DNA from: Streptomyces gardneri
GTDB lineage: Bacteria > Actinomycetota > Actinomycetes > Streptomycetales > Streptomycetaceae
Assembly: GCF_006539185.1 (NCBI RefSeq)
Contig: NZ_BJMN01000005.1
Span: forward strand, 1-64,000
Reading direction: 5' to 3'
Length of the DNA stretch: 64,000 bases
Positions within the stretch are counted from its first letter, which is position 1; each line of letters begins with the position of its first letter. Position numbers and translations under genes: made by a program. Below the pieces are notes generated by a model that saw only the letters and a program-made list of their open reading frames with translations, made no database searches and had not been told where the DNA came from. Shown here in pieces: positions 16,136-24,399 of this stretch.

Positions 16136-16480
16136 TCACCCGGTCACGAAGCAGAACTCGTTGCCCTCCGGGTCCCGCATGACCTGGAAGGAGCCCTGCT
16201 CGTCGGTCACGAGACCGCCGACGCGGACCGCACCGGCGGGACCCGCCTCCGTGGCGGCCCGGTCCGGGTCCGCCACCTCCAGGTCGAGATGGACCCGGTT
16301 CTTCACCGACTTGCCCTCCGGCACACGCTGGAAGGCGAGCCGGACGAACTCCGGCGGATCGACGTACGACCAGTCGCCGGAGCGGTCGACCGGGTCACCT
16401 CCGAGGAGGCCCGCCCAGAAACGCACGAGGGCAGCCGGATCGGCACAGTCGAAGACGATCTCCTGAACACGAGCGCGCAT
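16136..16480 (-). CDS. VOC-superfamily (glyoxalase-like) protein
   Basis: A 114-residue protein of the vicinal-oxygen-chelate fold, one paired beta-alpha-beta-beta-beta unit plus a second half: IVFDCADPAALVRFWAGLLGG at the N-terminus, VKNRVHLDLEVAD in the middle, and VMRDPEGNEFCFV at the end. The HLDLEV and EGNEF positions match the metal-binding sites of this Glyoxalase_6-type subfamily. A second member of the same subfamily lies elsewhere in the window at 43555-44022. Its reaction is unknown. Confidence 0.87.
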   Translation of the reverse strand: MRARVQEIVFDCADPAALVRFWAGLLGGDPVDRSGDWSYVDPPEFVRLAFQRVPEGKSVKNRVHLDLEVADPDRAATEAGPAGAVRVGGLVTDEQGSFQVMRDPEGNEFCFVTG

Positions 16481-16494
16481 GCGCCCAGCCTAGA

Positions 16495-16591
16495 GGGTGC
16501 CTCGCCGATCAGGCCCGGCTCGCGGGGCCCTGTCCCGCGGATGACGGCCGGACAGGGCCTCGGGGTGCCTCGCCGATCAGGCCCGCCTCGC
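16495..16591. repeat. 29-bp direct repeats flanking a hairpin
   Basis: Two 29-bp copies starting GGGTGCCTCGCCGATCAGGC (16495-16523 and 16563-16591) differ at one base. Between them is an inverted repeat with perfect 10-bp arms, GGCCCTGTCC (16526-16535) and GGACAGGGCC (16550-16559). The unit lies between the end of bioD and the start of the VOC gene. The hairpin could terminate the bio operon; the duplication is unexplained. Confidence 0.7.
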
Positions 16592-16641
16592 CGGGTCTCG
16601 ACTGATCCACAGGACACCCCCCCTTGGAGTCCGCCGCCGGA

Positions 16642-17409
16642 TCAGCCCCGGAGGCCGTCGTCCCCGGAGTCGGCGGCGGATTCCGCCCGGAACTCGGCGG
16701 CGAACTCCGTACGGAACGCCTCCGCGTCCCACGCCCCGCCGAGCGCCGGGGCCAGCCAGTCGGCCGCCGCCGCGCGGAACTCCGCAGGACCGAGCGACCC
16801 CGAACCCTCCGGTACGGCCCCGAGCAGGGGCGCGCCCGCCGACTCCGGCAGGTCCGCCAGGTTGCAGCGGGCCGCCAGGTCCGGCTCGGCCGGCCAGCTG
16901 CCGACCACCACGCCGAGCTGCTCGATGCCGCGCGCCGCCAGCGCCTCGGCCGTCAGAGCCGTCGTGTTGAGCGTCCCGAGACCCGCGGGGACCACGCACA
17001 GGACGGGGGCGCCCATCAGCGCCGCCGCGTCCGCGAGCGTGCCGCCCGCCTCGTCGAAGCGGACGAGCAGACCGCCCGCCCCCTCCACGAGCACCAGATC
17101 GTGCGAGGCGGCCAGCGCGTGGGCCGCCTCGGCCACCTGCCGGGGTCCGACCGGGGCGAGCCCGGCCCGCTTGGCGGCCGTGCCCGGAGCCAGCGGCTCG
17201 GGGAAACGCCCCAGCTCGACCGAGGCCGCGGCGCCGGACAGCCGGACCACCTCGTCCGCGTCCCCCGTCTCGTCCGGCCCGACCCCGGTCTGCGCCGGCT
17301 TCAGAACCGCGACCGACCGGCCCGCGGCCGTGGCGACGGCGGCCACCGCCGCGGTCACGACCGTCTTGCCGATCTCCGTCCCCGTACCGGAGACCACGAC
17401 GATTCCCAC
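16642..17409 (-). CDS. bioD: Dethiobiotin synthetase
   Basis: Third enzyme of biotin synthesis: forms the ureido ring of dethiobiotin from diaminopelargonic acid, CO2 and ATP. The 255-residue protein starts MGIVVVSGTGTEIGKTVV with the P-loop GTGTEIGKT, followed by LKPAQTG (catalytic Lys) and VEGAGGLLV, all diagnostic for BioD. A C-terminal tail of about 25 residues rich in Glu, Ala and Asp is longer than usual. It is the last gene of bioB-bioA-bioD, 35 bases after bioA. Confidence 0.95.
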   Translation of the reverse strand: MGIVVVSGTGTEIGKTVVTAAVAAVATAAGRSVAVLKPAQTGVGPDETGDADEVVRLSGAAASVELGRFPEPLAPGTAAKRAGLAPVGPRQVAEAAHALAASHDLVLVEGAGGLLVRFDEAGGTLADAAALMGAPVLCVVPAGLGTLNTTALTAEALAARGIEQLGVVVGSWPAEPDLAARCNLADLPESAGAPLLGAVPEGSGSLGPAEFRAAAADWLAPALGGAWDAEAFRTEFAAEFRAESAADSGDDGLRG

Positions 17410-17444
17410 TGCTGTCCCTGTCCTTCCGTCCGTCTGTCTGTCGT

Positions 17445-18725
17445 TCAGCCCGCCGCGGCGGCCGCGTGGACCCCCGCGCAGATCCGGGCCAGGTCCTCGT
17501 CACCGGTCACGAACGGCGGCATCGTGTAGATGAGGTCCCGGAAGGGGCGGAGCCACACGCCCGCCCGGACCGCCGCCCGCGTCGCAGCCGCCATGTCGAC
17601 GTCGTGGTCGAGCTGGACGACCCCGATCGCGCCGCACACCCGCACGTCCTTCACGCCCGGGAGGTCGGCGACCGGAGCGAGGCCGTCGCGCAGCCCCGCC
17701 TCGATCCGCTTGACGTCCACGGCCCAGTCCCGCGAGAGGAGCAGGTCGATCGAGGCGAGAGCCACCGCCGAGGCCAGCGGGTTCCCCATGAAGGTCGGCC
17801 CGTGCGCCAGGACCGGGACCTCGCCCTGGGAGATCCCGTCGGCGACCCGGCTCGTGCAGAGCGTCGCCGCCATCGACAGATAGCCGCCGGTCAGCGCCTT
17901 GCCCACACACATCACATCGGGGGAGACCCCCGCCTGGTCCGCGGCGAACAGCGTGCCCGTGCGGCCGAAGCCGGTCGCGATCTCGTCGAAGACGAGCAGG
18001 ACGTCGTGCGCGTCGCAGGCCTCGCGCAGCACCTTCAGATACGCCGGGTCGTGGAACCGCATCCCGCCCGCGCCCTGCACGACCGGTTCGACGATCACCG
18101 CGGCCAGCTCGTCCGCGTGCCGCGCGATCTCGGTCCGCAGCAGCTCGGCGTAAGACTCCTCGTACGCGACCGGAGGGGCGTCCACGAACACCTGCCGCTG
18201 GAGCACCCCCGACCACAGTTCGTGCATGCCGCCCTCGGGGTCGCACACCGACATCGGCTGCCAGGTGTCCCCGTGGTAGCCACCGCGCCAGGTGAGCAGC
18301 CGCTGCTTGCCGGGGCGGCCCACCGAGCGCCAGTGCTGGAGGCACATCTTGACCGCGACCTCGACGGCGACCGAACCCGAGTCGCTGAGGAAGACGTGCC
18401 GCAGCGGCTCGGGGGTGATCTCGACGAGACGGGCGGCGAGGCGGACGGCCGGCTCGTGGGTGAGCCCGCCGAACATGACGTGGCTCATCCGGTCGAGCTG
18501 GCCGCGCACCGCCTCGTTGAGCACGGGGTGGTTGTAGCCGTGGATCGCCGACCACCACGAGGACATGCCGTCGATCAACTCGTCGCGGCCCTCGGCGGCT
18601 TCGGCGAGCCGGAGCCGCACCCCGGACGCGGACGCGACGACCAGCGGGTCCGTGCGGCCCGGCATGGGGCCGTACGGGTGCCAGACGTGCGCCCGGTCCA
18701 GGGCGAGGAGTTCGTCGTTACGCAT
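17445..18725 (-). CDS. bioA: Adenosylmethionine-8-amino-7-oxononanoate aminotransferase
   Basis: PLP enzyme that converts KAPA to diaminopelargonic acid with SAM as amino donor. The 426-residue protein has the BioA hallmarks: HVWHPYGPM near the start, [16 protein letters not shown] (substrate pocket Trp-Trp), [29 protein letters not shown] and the PLP-lysine segment [11 protein letters not shown]. The ATG lies inside the end of bioB with an 8-base overlap (ATGCGTAA), so it is translationally coupled. bioD follows. Confidence 0.96.
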   Translation of the reverse strand: MRNDELLALDRAHVWHPYGPMPGRTDPLVVASASGVRLRLAEAAEGRDELIDGMSSWWSAIHGYNHPVLNEAVRGQLDRMSHVMFGGLTHEPAVRLAARLVEITPEPLRHVFLSDSGSVAVEVAVKMCLQHWRSVGRPGKQRLLTWRGGYHGDTWQPMSVCDPEGGMHELWSGVLQRQVFVDAPPVAYEESYAELLRTEIARHADELAAVIVEPVVQGAGGMRFHDPAYLKVLREACDAHDVLLVFDEIATGFGRTGTLFAADQAGVSPDVMCVGKALTGGYLSMAATLCTSRVADGISQGEVPVLAHGPTFMGNPLASAVALASIDLLLSRDWAVDVKRIEAGLRDGLAPVADLPGVKDVRVCGAIGVVQLDHDVDMAAATRAAVRAGVWLRPFRDLIYTMPPFVTGDEDLARICAGVHAAAAAG

Positions 18726-20010
18726 TCGGCGCCAGGTCCGTGCCGGCGCCCCGGCGGCGTACCGCGACCAGGTCGGTCCGCGCCGTGTTCGCCGCGGGGA
18801 CCGTCTCGGTCGTCGCAGCAGCCTCGGCCGCCACCGGCTCGGCCGCCGGCGCCGCGTGGCCACCGCAGGGACCGCAGCCGCCGCCCGCGTGCGAACCGCA
18901 GCCGCCGCCCTCCGCCGGAGCCTGCGAGCCGCAGCCCGCGCCCTCCGCCGAGGCGTGCGAACCGCAGCCGCCGGCCGCGGCGGCGCCCGCCGCCGCGAGC
19001 GCGTCCGCCCGGTGCGCGGGCAGCGTCGTCGTGCCCGCGCCCTCCACCTCGAAGCCCGCGTCCGCGATCATGTCGAGGTCGGCCTGGCCGGCCTGGCCCT
19101 CGCTCGTCAGGTAGTCGCCGAGGAAGATCGAGTTCGCGATGTTCAGCGCCAGCGGCTGCATCGAGCGCAGGTGCACCTCACGGCCGCCGGCGATGCGGAC
19201 CTCGACGTCGGGGCAGACGAACCGCACCATCGCGAGGATCCGCAGGCAGCGCTGCGGGGTGAGGTTCCACTCCTTGGCGAGCGGCGTGCCCTCGAAGGGG
19301 ATGAGGAAGTTGACCGGCACCGAGTCCGAGTCGAGCTCGCGCAGCGCGTACACGACGTCGACCAGGTCCTCGTCGGTCTCGCCCATGCCCGCGATCAGAC
19401 CGGAGCAGGCCGACAGACCGGCGGCGTGCGCCTTCTGCACGGTGTCCACCCGGTCGGCGTACGTGTGGGTCTTGGTGATCCCCTCGTACGTCGCCTCGGA
19501 GGTGTTCAGGTTGTGGTTGTACGCGTCGGCGCCGGCATCCCGCAGCCGCTCAGCCTGGCCGTCCGAGAGGAGACCGAGGCAGGCGCACACCTCGATGCCC
19601 TCGTTCTGCTCCTTGATCGCCTCGATGGTCTTGCCGACCCGCTCGACGTCGCGGTCCGTCGGACCGCGCCCGCTCGCCACCAGGCAGACCCGCTTGGCCC
19701 CGCCCGCGACACCCGCGGCGGCGGCCTGGGACGCCTCGTCCGGCTTGAGCCACGTGTACTTGAGGATCTCGGCCTTGGAGCCGAGCCGCTGCGAACAGTA
19801 CGAGCAGTCCTCGGGGCACAGCCCCGACTTCAGGTTGACCAGGTAGTTGAGCTTCACCCGCCGTCCGAACCACTGACGGCGCACCTTCCCGGCAGCCGCC
19901 ACCACATCGAGCAGCTCGTCGTCGGATGTCGCCAGTACGGCGAGCGCTTCTTCACGGGTCGGCAGCTCGCGCCGCAGCCCCTTCTCCACCAGCGTGTTCA
20001 GCAGGTCCAT
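18718..20010 (-). CDS. bioB: Biotin synthase with Cys/His-rich C-terminal tail
   Basis: Radical-SAM enzyme that inserts sulfur into dethiobiotin. Cys65, Cys69 and Cys72 (CPEDCSYC) hold the 4Fe-4S cluster; conserved segments such as YNHNLNTS and the [2Fe-2S] arginine region [11 protein letters not shown] are present. After about 346 residues, the normal end, comes an 84-residue tail. Its first 40 residues repeat GGGCGSH-like units with five cysteines and three histidines, and the rest is Ala/Pro/Glu-rich. The tail has no counterpart in E. coli BioB; a role in cluster repair, metal binding or sulfur supply is a guess. The start is ATG 20010, with AAGGA nine bases upstream. It leads bioB-bioA-bioD. 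Confidence 0.95.
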   Translation of the reverse strand: MDLLNTLVEKGLRRELPTREEALAVLATSDDELLDVVAAAGKVRRQWFGRRVKLNYLVNLKSGLCPEDCSYCSQRLGSKAEILKYTWLKPDEASQAAAAGVAGGAKRVCLVASGRGPTDRDVERVGKTIEAIKEQNEGIEVCACLGLLSDGQAERLRDAGADAYNHNLNTSEATYEGITKTHTYADRVDTVQKAHAAGLSACSGLIAGMGETDEDLVDVVYALRELDSDSVPVNFLIPFEGTPLAKEWNLTPQRCLRILAMVRFVCPDVEVRIAGGREVHLRSMQPLALNIANSIFLGDYLTSEGQAGQADLDMIADAGFEVEGAGTTTLPAHRADALAAAGAAAAGGCGSHASAEGAGCGSQAPAEGGGCGSHAGGGCGPCGGHAAPAAEPVAAEAAATTETVPAANTARTDLVAVRRRGAGTDLAPNA

Positions 20011-20153
20011 AAACGCTGATCCTTGCCTACCGCCCGCCCTCGGGCCAAGGAGGATCCGAACAAACGCCTCCGAACGAGGTGTGTGGATGACCACATCACG
20101 ACCTCGGCGGACTCCGGTTAGGGTCTGTGGGCTGCCTACAAAAGGATCGCCGC
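20011..20153. promoter_or_regulatory. Divergent promoter region between bioB and bioF
   Basis: This 143-base gap must hold promoters for both biotin units. On the plus strand TAGGGT (20119-20124) is a plausible -10 for bioF, with a weak -35 (TCACGA) 17 bases upstream. CTCCGAACGAGG repeats part of the sequence ATCCGAACAAAC just to its left. I could not recognise a BioQ-type or BirA-type operator. Confidence 0.4.
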
Positions 20154-21332
20154 ATGCCACAGGCCGACGACGCCCGGGCCGAGGGCCCGCGCCGGACCGC
20201 GTTCGACTGGACCGACGCCGAGGCGCGCCGCCGGGCGGAAGCCGGTCTCGTCCGTACGCTGCGGCCCCGCGCCGCCGAGTCGGAGCTCCTCGACCTGGCG
20301 AGCAACGACTACCTGGGCCTCACCCGCCGTGCGGAGGTCACCGAGGCGGCGGCCGAGGCGGCGAGGCGCTGGGGCGCGGGCGCCACCGGCTCACGGCTCG
20401 TCACCGGAACGACCCGGCTGCACACCCGCCTGGAGCGCGAACTCGCCGATTTCTGCGGCTTCGAGGCGGCCCTCGTCTTCTCCTCCGGCTACGCCGCCAA
20501 CCTGGCCGCGCTCACCGCGCTCGGCGGCCGGGACTCGCTGATCGTCTCGGACGCCTCCAACCACGCCTCCATCGTGGACGGCTGCCGGCTCGCGCGCGCC
20601 GAGACGGCCGTCGTGCCGCACGCCGACCCCGAGGCCGTGCGCAAGACCCTGGAGGCGCGGCCGGCGCACCGGGCGCTCGTGGTCAGCGACTCCGTCTTCT
20701 CCGTCGACGGCGACAAGGCGCCCCTGCCGGAGCTCGCCGACGCCTGCCGTGCCCACGGCGCCGGGTTCGTCGTCGACGACGCCCATGGCTTCGGTGTCCT
20801 CGGCGAAGGCGGCCAGGGCGCTCTGCACGAGGCCGGTCTCGCGGGCGACGAGGACGTCGTCGCCACGCTCACCCTCTCCAAGTCCCTGGGCAGCCAGGGC
20901 GGCGCGGTCCTCGGCCCGGCCCGTGTCATCGAGCACCTGGTGAACGCGGCGCGCACCTTCATCTTCGACACCGGGCTCGCCCCGGCGGCCGCGGGCGGCG
21001 CGCTCGCGAGCCTGCGGCTGATCGCCGCCGAACCGGCGCTCGCCGGGCGGGCGCGGACCGTCGCCACCACGCTGTACGAGCTCCTCACGGCGGCCGGGCT
21101 GACCGCGGCGCGGCCGGACGCGGCCGTCGTCTCGGTGCGCGCCCCCTCGCCCGAGGCGGCGCTGCGCTGGGCGGCGGACTGCCGCGAACAGGGCCTGGCG
21201 GTCGGGTGCTTCCGTCCCCCGTCCGTCCCGGACGGCATCTCGCGACTGCGGCTCACGGCCCGCGCGGACCTGACGGACTCCGAACTCGACCGGGCGGTGC
21301 GGACGATCCTGCGTACCGCACCCGCCGCCTGA
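20154..21332 (+). CDS. bioF: 8-amino-7-oxononanoate synthase
   Basis: PLP enzyme that condenses pimeloyl thioester with L-alanine to KAPA, the first committed step of biotin synthesis. The 392-residue protein has [27 protein letters not shown], the FSSGYAAN loop, [12 protein letters not shown] (PLP ring Asp-His) and [12 protein letters not shown] with the PLP lysine, all diagnostic for alpha-oxoamine synthases of BioF type. It is transcribed divergently from bioBAD. AAAGGA precedes the ATG by eight bases. No gene for pimeloyl supply (bioC, bioH, bioW) is nearby. Confidence 0.95.
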   Translation: MPQADDARAEGPRRTAFDWTDAEARRRAEAGLVRTLRPRAAESELLDLASNDYLGLTRRAEVTEAAAEAARRWGAGATGSRLVTGTTRLHTRLERELADFCGFEAALVFSSGYAANLAALTALGGRDSLIVSDASNHASIVDGCRLARAETAVVPHADPEAVRKTLEARPAHRALVVSDSVFSVDGDKAPLPELADACRAHGAGFVVDDAHGFGVLGEGGQGALHEAGLAGDEDVVATLTLSKSLGSQGGAVLGPARVIEHLVNAARTFIFDTGLAPAAAGGALASLRLIAAEPALAGRARTVATTLYELLTAAGLTAARPDAAVVSVRAPSPEAALRWAADCREQGLAVGCFRPPSVPDGISRLRLTARADLTDSELDRAVRTILRTAPAA

Positions 21333-21504
21333 CCGCGTCGACTCGACTGCCCAAGAGCGTTTCCGGGCAGCAGAGTTCACTGCTTCGGGCGATAGATGCG
21401 CACATATCGTGGTGGAACGCCGTACGGGGCGGCACGATCGGTGGCACTCTGACGCGAAGCGCAATCCGGGGTGGTGTCCCCGGCGGGAAAGGGACAGCGC
21501 CGCC

Positions 21505-21948
21505 ATGGCAGACCATCAGGAAGTATCCGTCACTCTGCCGAGCGATCCCGCCTCGGTCCGCACGGCACGCAGATACGTCGCGGACGTGCTGGGGGACTGG
21601 GGGCTCGACGGCGACGCGGAGATCGCGGACTCGATCCGGCTGATCATCTCGGAGCTGGCAACCAACGCCGTCCAGCACACCTTCGGGCAGTCGCCGACCT
21701 TCACGGTCGACCTCCGCCTGGAGCGGGAGGAGCGTCTGCACATCGGTGTGACGGACAGCCATCCCCGCTGGCCCCGCCGCCTTCCGGCGGCGGTCCAGCA
21801 GGACAACGGGCGGGGCATGGTCATCATCCGCGTGCTCGCGGCGGAGGCCGGTGGCCGCCTTTCGGTCACACCGACCGAAGAGGGCGGCAAGACGGTCTGG
21901 ATCACCCTGCCGTGGACGATGGCCCCGCTGTCGGGCTCGTACCGCTGA
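21505..21948 (+). CDS. RsbW/SpoIIAB-like ATP-binding regulatory protein
   Basis: A 147-residue HATPase_c domain protein of the anti-sigma factor/serine kinase type, numerous in Streptomyces. The N-box is LIISELATNAVQHT and the G1 box DNGRGMVIIRVLA; between them lies the usual HIGVTDSHPRWP segment. It may bind a sigma factor or an anti-sigma antagonist, but none is adjacent. The ATG has a weak site (AAAGGGA, ten bases upstream). It converges on the NlpC/P60 gene with a shared terminator. Confidence 0.88.
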   Translation: MADHQEVSVTLPSDPASVRTARRYVADVLGDWGLDGDAEIADSIRLIISELATNAVQHTFGQSPTFTVDLRLEREERLHIGVTDSHPRWPRRLPAAVQQDNGRGMVIIRVLAAEAGGRLSVTPTEEGGKTVWITLPWTMAPLSGSYR

Positions 21949-21950
21949 GG

Positions 21951-21982
21951 CGAGGGGTGTGGCGGCGCCACCGCACCCCTCG
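21951..21982. terminator. Bidirectional hairpin terminator
   Basis: A 32-base near-perfect palindrome, from CGAGGGGTG to CACCCCTCG, with two non-Watson-Crick pairs, lies between the convergent RsbW-like and NlpC/P60 genes. Confidence 0.75.
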
Positions 21983-22006
21983 TCGGAGGTCAGCGCCCGG
22001 GGGCCG

Positions 22007-22483
22007 TCACCGGACGCGGCCGTAGTAGACCTTCGACGACCAGATCTTGTCGAGCTTCACCCAGGAACCCGTCTTGGGCGAGTGCCAGATCTTGCCGCTG
22101 CCGGCGTAGATGCCGACGTGGTACACCTTCCCACCGGAGTGGAAGAAGACCAGGTCCCCCTTCTGTCTGCTGGCCTTGGAGATGTGCCGGGTCTTGTTGT
22201 ACTGCTGCTGCGCGGTGCGTGGCAGCGACTTGCCCGCCTTCTTGTACGCGTAGAGCGTCAGGCCGGAGCAGTCGAACCGCGAGGGTCCGGCGGATCCGTA
22301 CCGGTAGGGCGATCCCTTCTTGGACACGGCGACGCTCAGTGCCTTGTTCGCGTGCGTCGTCGCTGCCTGGGCCTCCGGTGCCGCACCTGGTGCGAACAGC
22401 GTGCCGCCGACGGCGGCGAGGGTGAGAGCCGAGACGGCTCCGGCCCGGGACAGCAGGGACGGGACATGCATCTGCGCGGTCAT
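22007..22483 (-). CDS. Secreted NlpC/P60 peptidoglycan endopeptidase
   Basis: A 158-residue secreted cysteine peptidase expected to cut the stem peptide of peptidoglycan. A signal peptide spans about residues 1-38 (hydrophobic core AVSALTLAAVGGTLFA, cleavage after AQA-A). The NlpC/P60 domain follows at once: GSPYRYGSAGPSRFDCSGLT carries the catalytic cysteine and KVYHVGIYAG the histidine. It has no SH3, LysM or coiled-coil targeting domain, so it is a minimal enzyme. The leader carries a ydaO-type riboswitch, a combination known in Streptomyces for cell-wall hydrolases, so expression should fall or rise with c-di-AMP. Confidence 0.9.
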   Translation of the reverse strand: MTAQMHVPSLLSRAGAVSALTLAAVGGTLFAPGAAPEAQAATTHANKALSVAVSKKGSPYRYGSAGPSRFDCSGLTLYAYKKAGKSLPRTAQQQYNKTRHISKASRQKGDLVFFHSGGKVYHVGIYAGSGKIWHSPKTGSWVKLDKIWSSKVYYGRVR

Positions 22484-22489
22484 GCGCAA

Positions 22490-22635
22490 CCCTTCGTCAG
22501 CCGCCTGCGAAGGATGACCTGTCGGGTTCGGGCTGGCGAAGATGCCCGGCCGCGGCTGCGGCTTCACCCCAAGGGACGGCCCTCGCTGTCGTGACAGCGC
22601 GAACGCCCCGTACTGATTGGGTCCTCCACTCCTGC
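22490..22635 (-). ncRNA. ydaO-yuaA (c-di-AMP) riboswitch
   Basis: Read on the minus strand, CCCGAACCCGACAGGTCATC followed by CTTCGCAGGCGG (complement of 22501-22532) matches the conserved 3' core of the ydaO-type riboswitch as found in Streptomyces. GGGGTGAAG (complement of 22562-22570) matches the conserved GGGGUGAAU box. A hairpin with arms CGCTGTC/GACAGCG (22584-22599) forms an outer stem. It ends just before the NlpC/P60 start codon. The 5' boundary is approximate. Confidence 0.8.
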
Positions 22636-23008
22636 CGATCCACTCCTGTCGACCAGACGTCCGGGACAGCGGCAGGACTCGGCGTCCGCCCGGACCGCCC
22701 CGCCGCGGTGGCGGGGGCTTGTCGTCGACAGGGATCTTGACCCACGACATGGGCGAAAACCGAGCTGAAACGGCGATATGTGAGGCTCCTCACGACTGAT
22801 CCGTTCGGGTGGACAGACCGCCTTTGTGATCTTCGGAGGTTTGGCCTACGAGCCGCGTACCAGCGATGGAACGTTCGATTCCGCCAAATGCGTACACCTG
22901 TTGCGCAACTTCCCCGCTTCATGTGTCGACTCATCGACTACGCCGAACGAGGGAGGGATTCTGCGGTGCGTGTCGGCCGACCGGACCTCGACACGACACG
23001 CGTTTATG
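22636..23008. other. Intergenic stretch, no supported gene
   Basis: This region should hold the promoter of the riboswitch transcript. Visible signals are only a short inverted repeat GTGAGG-CT-CCTCAC (22781-22794) and an AT-richer patch around 22800-22880. Open frames here lack codon bias and ribosome-binding sites, so I call no gene. Confidence 0.5.
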
Positions 23009-23314
23009 TCAACTCGCCGGGGTACGGGGGACGGTGACCCGGTCGGCCCGGCGCTCCCCGTCCAACACCCTTAGAGCACGCGCCAATGTGTCCGCGTGGA
23101 CCTCGGCCTCGCCCCGCATATGCATGAGCGTCAGGGCCTCGCGCAGCGCCTCCGCGCGTCCCACCAGGGCCTGGGCCGCGCGCAACGCCCCATAAGTATG
23201 CGTGCTTCTGGATGGATTGATCTTCCCCAGGAGGTCGACGACTGCGAGGTACGCGTCGACGAGTTCACCCTCGGCCCGCGTCAGGGCCGGCAGCGGCGGC
23301 AGTTCCGGGACCAC
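23009..23314 (-). CDS. Hypothetical protein downstream of ClpP-like gene (101 aa)
   Basis: Not recognised. The protein is helical and charged: ALTRAEGELVDAYLAVVDLLG, ALRAAQALVGRAEALREALTLM, then HADTLARALRVLDGE. This heptad-rich pattern suggests a small helical bundle or coiled coil. It follows the ClpP-like gene on the same strand with only 7 bases between, so it is almost certainly its operon partner, perhaps an adaptor or cofactor. No signal peptide, membrane span or metal motif. Confidence 0.7.
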   Translation of the reverse strand: MVPELPPLPALTRAEGELVDAYLAVVDLLGKINPSRSTHTYGALRAAQALVGRAEALREALTLMHMRGEAEVHADTLARALRVLDGERRADRVTVPRTPAS

Positions 23315-23321
23315 GGCCGGC

Positions 23322-23945
23322 TCACCGCTCCGTACCGCCGACGGTGGCCCGCCGGTTCACGACCACGTGGTCCGCCAGGCCGTACGCGACGGCCGCCGGT
23401 GCGTCCAGGACGGTCAGCCGGTCGGTGTCGGCGTCGATCCGCTCCCGGTCCTGTCCGGTGTGCTCGGCGAGCATCCCGGCGACCAGTGCGCGCAGGCGCA
23501 GCAGCTCGGCGGCCTGGAGGTCGAGGTCGCTGAGCTGACCCTGGAGGGGTTCTTCCAGGGTCGGCTGCCGGAGCGTGACCCGGGCGCCCGGCAGGATCAG
23601 GCGCTTGCCCGGGGTGCCGGCCGCGAGCAGGACGGCCGCGGTGGAGACGGCCTGGCCCAGGCAGGTGGTCTCCACGTCGCAGGAGAGCGTCCGCATCGTG
23701 TCGTAGATCGAGGTCATGGCGCTGATGGAGCCGCCGGGGGAGTTGATGTAGAGGGAGATGTCCTGGCCGGGTGCCGCGTGGTCGAGATACAGGAACTGGG
23801 CGATGGCGTCGTTGGCCGAGGTCTCGTCGACCGGCGTGCCGAGGAAGACGATCCGGGACTCGAGGAGCTTCGAGTACGGGTCGAGGGTCCGGGTCCCGAA
23901 GCTGGTCCGCTCCGTGAACTCGGGCAGAACGTAGCGCGCGTCCAT
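23322..23945 (-). CDS. ClpP-like protein lacking the catalytic histidine
   Basis: A 207-residue ClpP-fold protein. It keeps [14 protein letters not shown], the nucleophile in CLGQAVS (Ser101), [10 protein letters not shown] and the acid segment ADTDR (Asp173). The MIHQP motif that carries the catalytic His in active ClpP is LRQP here, so Arg126 replaces it. The alignment is unambiguous because flanking GARV and [18 protein letters not shown] match ClpP. A proteolytically dead, ClpR-like subunit is the likely role, either in mixed rings with an active ClpP encoded elsewhere or as a scaffold. GGAGGT lies eight bases before the ATG. The next gene downstream (101 aa) is coupled; a Phd antitoxin gene is divergent. 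Confidence 0.85.
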   Translation of the reverse strand: MDARYVLPEFTERTSFGTRTLDPYSKLLESRIVFLGTPVDETSANDAIAQFLYLDHAAPGQDISLYINSPGGSISAMTSIYDTMRTLSCDVETTCLGQAVSTAAVLLAAGTPGKRLILPGARVTLRQPTLEEPLQGQLSDLDLQAAELLRLRALVAGMLAEHTGQDRERIDADTDRLTVLDAPAAVAYGLADHVVVNRRATVGGTER

Positions 23946-24003
23946 GGCTGAGCACCTCCATCGAACTGTCTGTAAAAAATGTACAGGACGTACAGGCCGT
24001 AAG
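23946..24003. promoter_or_regulatory. AT-rich divergent promoter between ClpP-like and antitoxin genes
   Basis: The 58-base gap contains TGTAAAAAATGTACA and the direct repeat GTACAGGACGTACAGG. For the antitoxin gene TACAGG (23991-23996) is a possible -10 seven bases before ATG 24004. Phd-type antitoxins usually bind palindromes of this TGTA/TACA kind in their own promoter, so both genes may be controlled by the antitoxin. Confidence 0.45.
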
Positions 24004-24291
24004 ATGGGGAGCATGACCTACGAGATCCCGGTGACGCAAGCGCGGGCTGAGCTCGCCGACCTCATCAACCGCGTCGTGTACGGCGGTGAGCGGGTGGTCG
24101 TCACCCGTCACGGGAAGCCCCTGGTCGCCCTGGTCTCGGCCGCTGACCTGGAGGCTTTGGAGGCGGAGGGCGAGCCGGCGGCGGAGCAGGTGATCAGTTC
24201 GGTCTCCGCGCTGCGGCCCGTCGACTCCGCCACGGGCGAACAGCGCCGCTTCGGCATCGCCGCCCACCACCGCGACCCGGGCGCCTCCTAG
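24004..24291 (+). CDS. Phd/YefM-family antitoxin, no adjacent toxin
   Basis: A 95-residue protein (92 if ATG 24013 is used). [50 protein letters not shown] is the classic Phd/YefM DNA-binding and dimer domain. The C-terminal part, about 40 residues, would normally neutralise a Doc, YoeB or other toxin. No toxin gene follows; a strong terminator and an unrelated membrane protein gene do. It is divergent from a degenerate ClpP-like gene. It may be a stand-alone repressor. ATG 24004 was chosen because a -10-like TACAGG lies 7 bases upstream; 24013 has GGGGAG too close. Confidence 0.82.
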   Translation: MGSMTYEIPVTQARAELADLINRVVYGGERVVVTRHGKPLVALVSAADLEALEAEGEPAAEQVISSVSALRPVDSATGEQRRFGIAAHHRDPGAS

Positions 24292-24333
24292 AGCTCCGCC
24301 GCCGCGCCCTTCGCCGGCCTTCCTCCGCGCGCA

Positions 24334-24387
24334 CGAAAGAGCCGCGTGCCCCCGTCCGCTACAGCGGGGGCACGCGGCCGTCTTTCG
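24334..24387. terminator. Long bidirectional terminator
   Basis: Perfect 14-bp arms GCCGCGTGCCCCCG (24341-24354) and CGGGGGCACGCGGC (24365-24378) with a 10-base loop, extended by CGAAAGA and TCTTTCG outside. It serves the antitoxin gene and the convergent membrane protein gene. Confidence 0.9.
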
Positions 24388-24399
24388 TCGCCCGCGGGC

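Noticed and set aside
22780-23037. Possible 85-codon gene on the plus strand in the gap right of the riboswitch
   Set aside because: TTG start, no ribosome-binding site and non-biased codon use; overlaps the 101-aa gene on the other strand.
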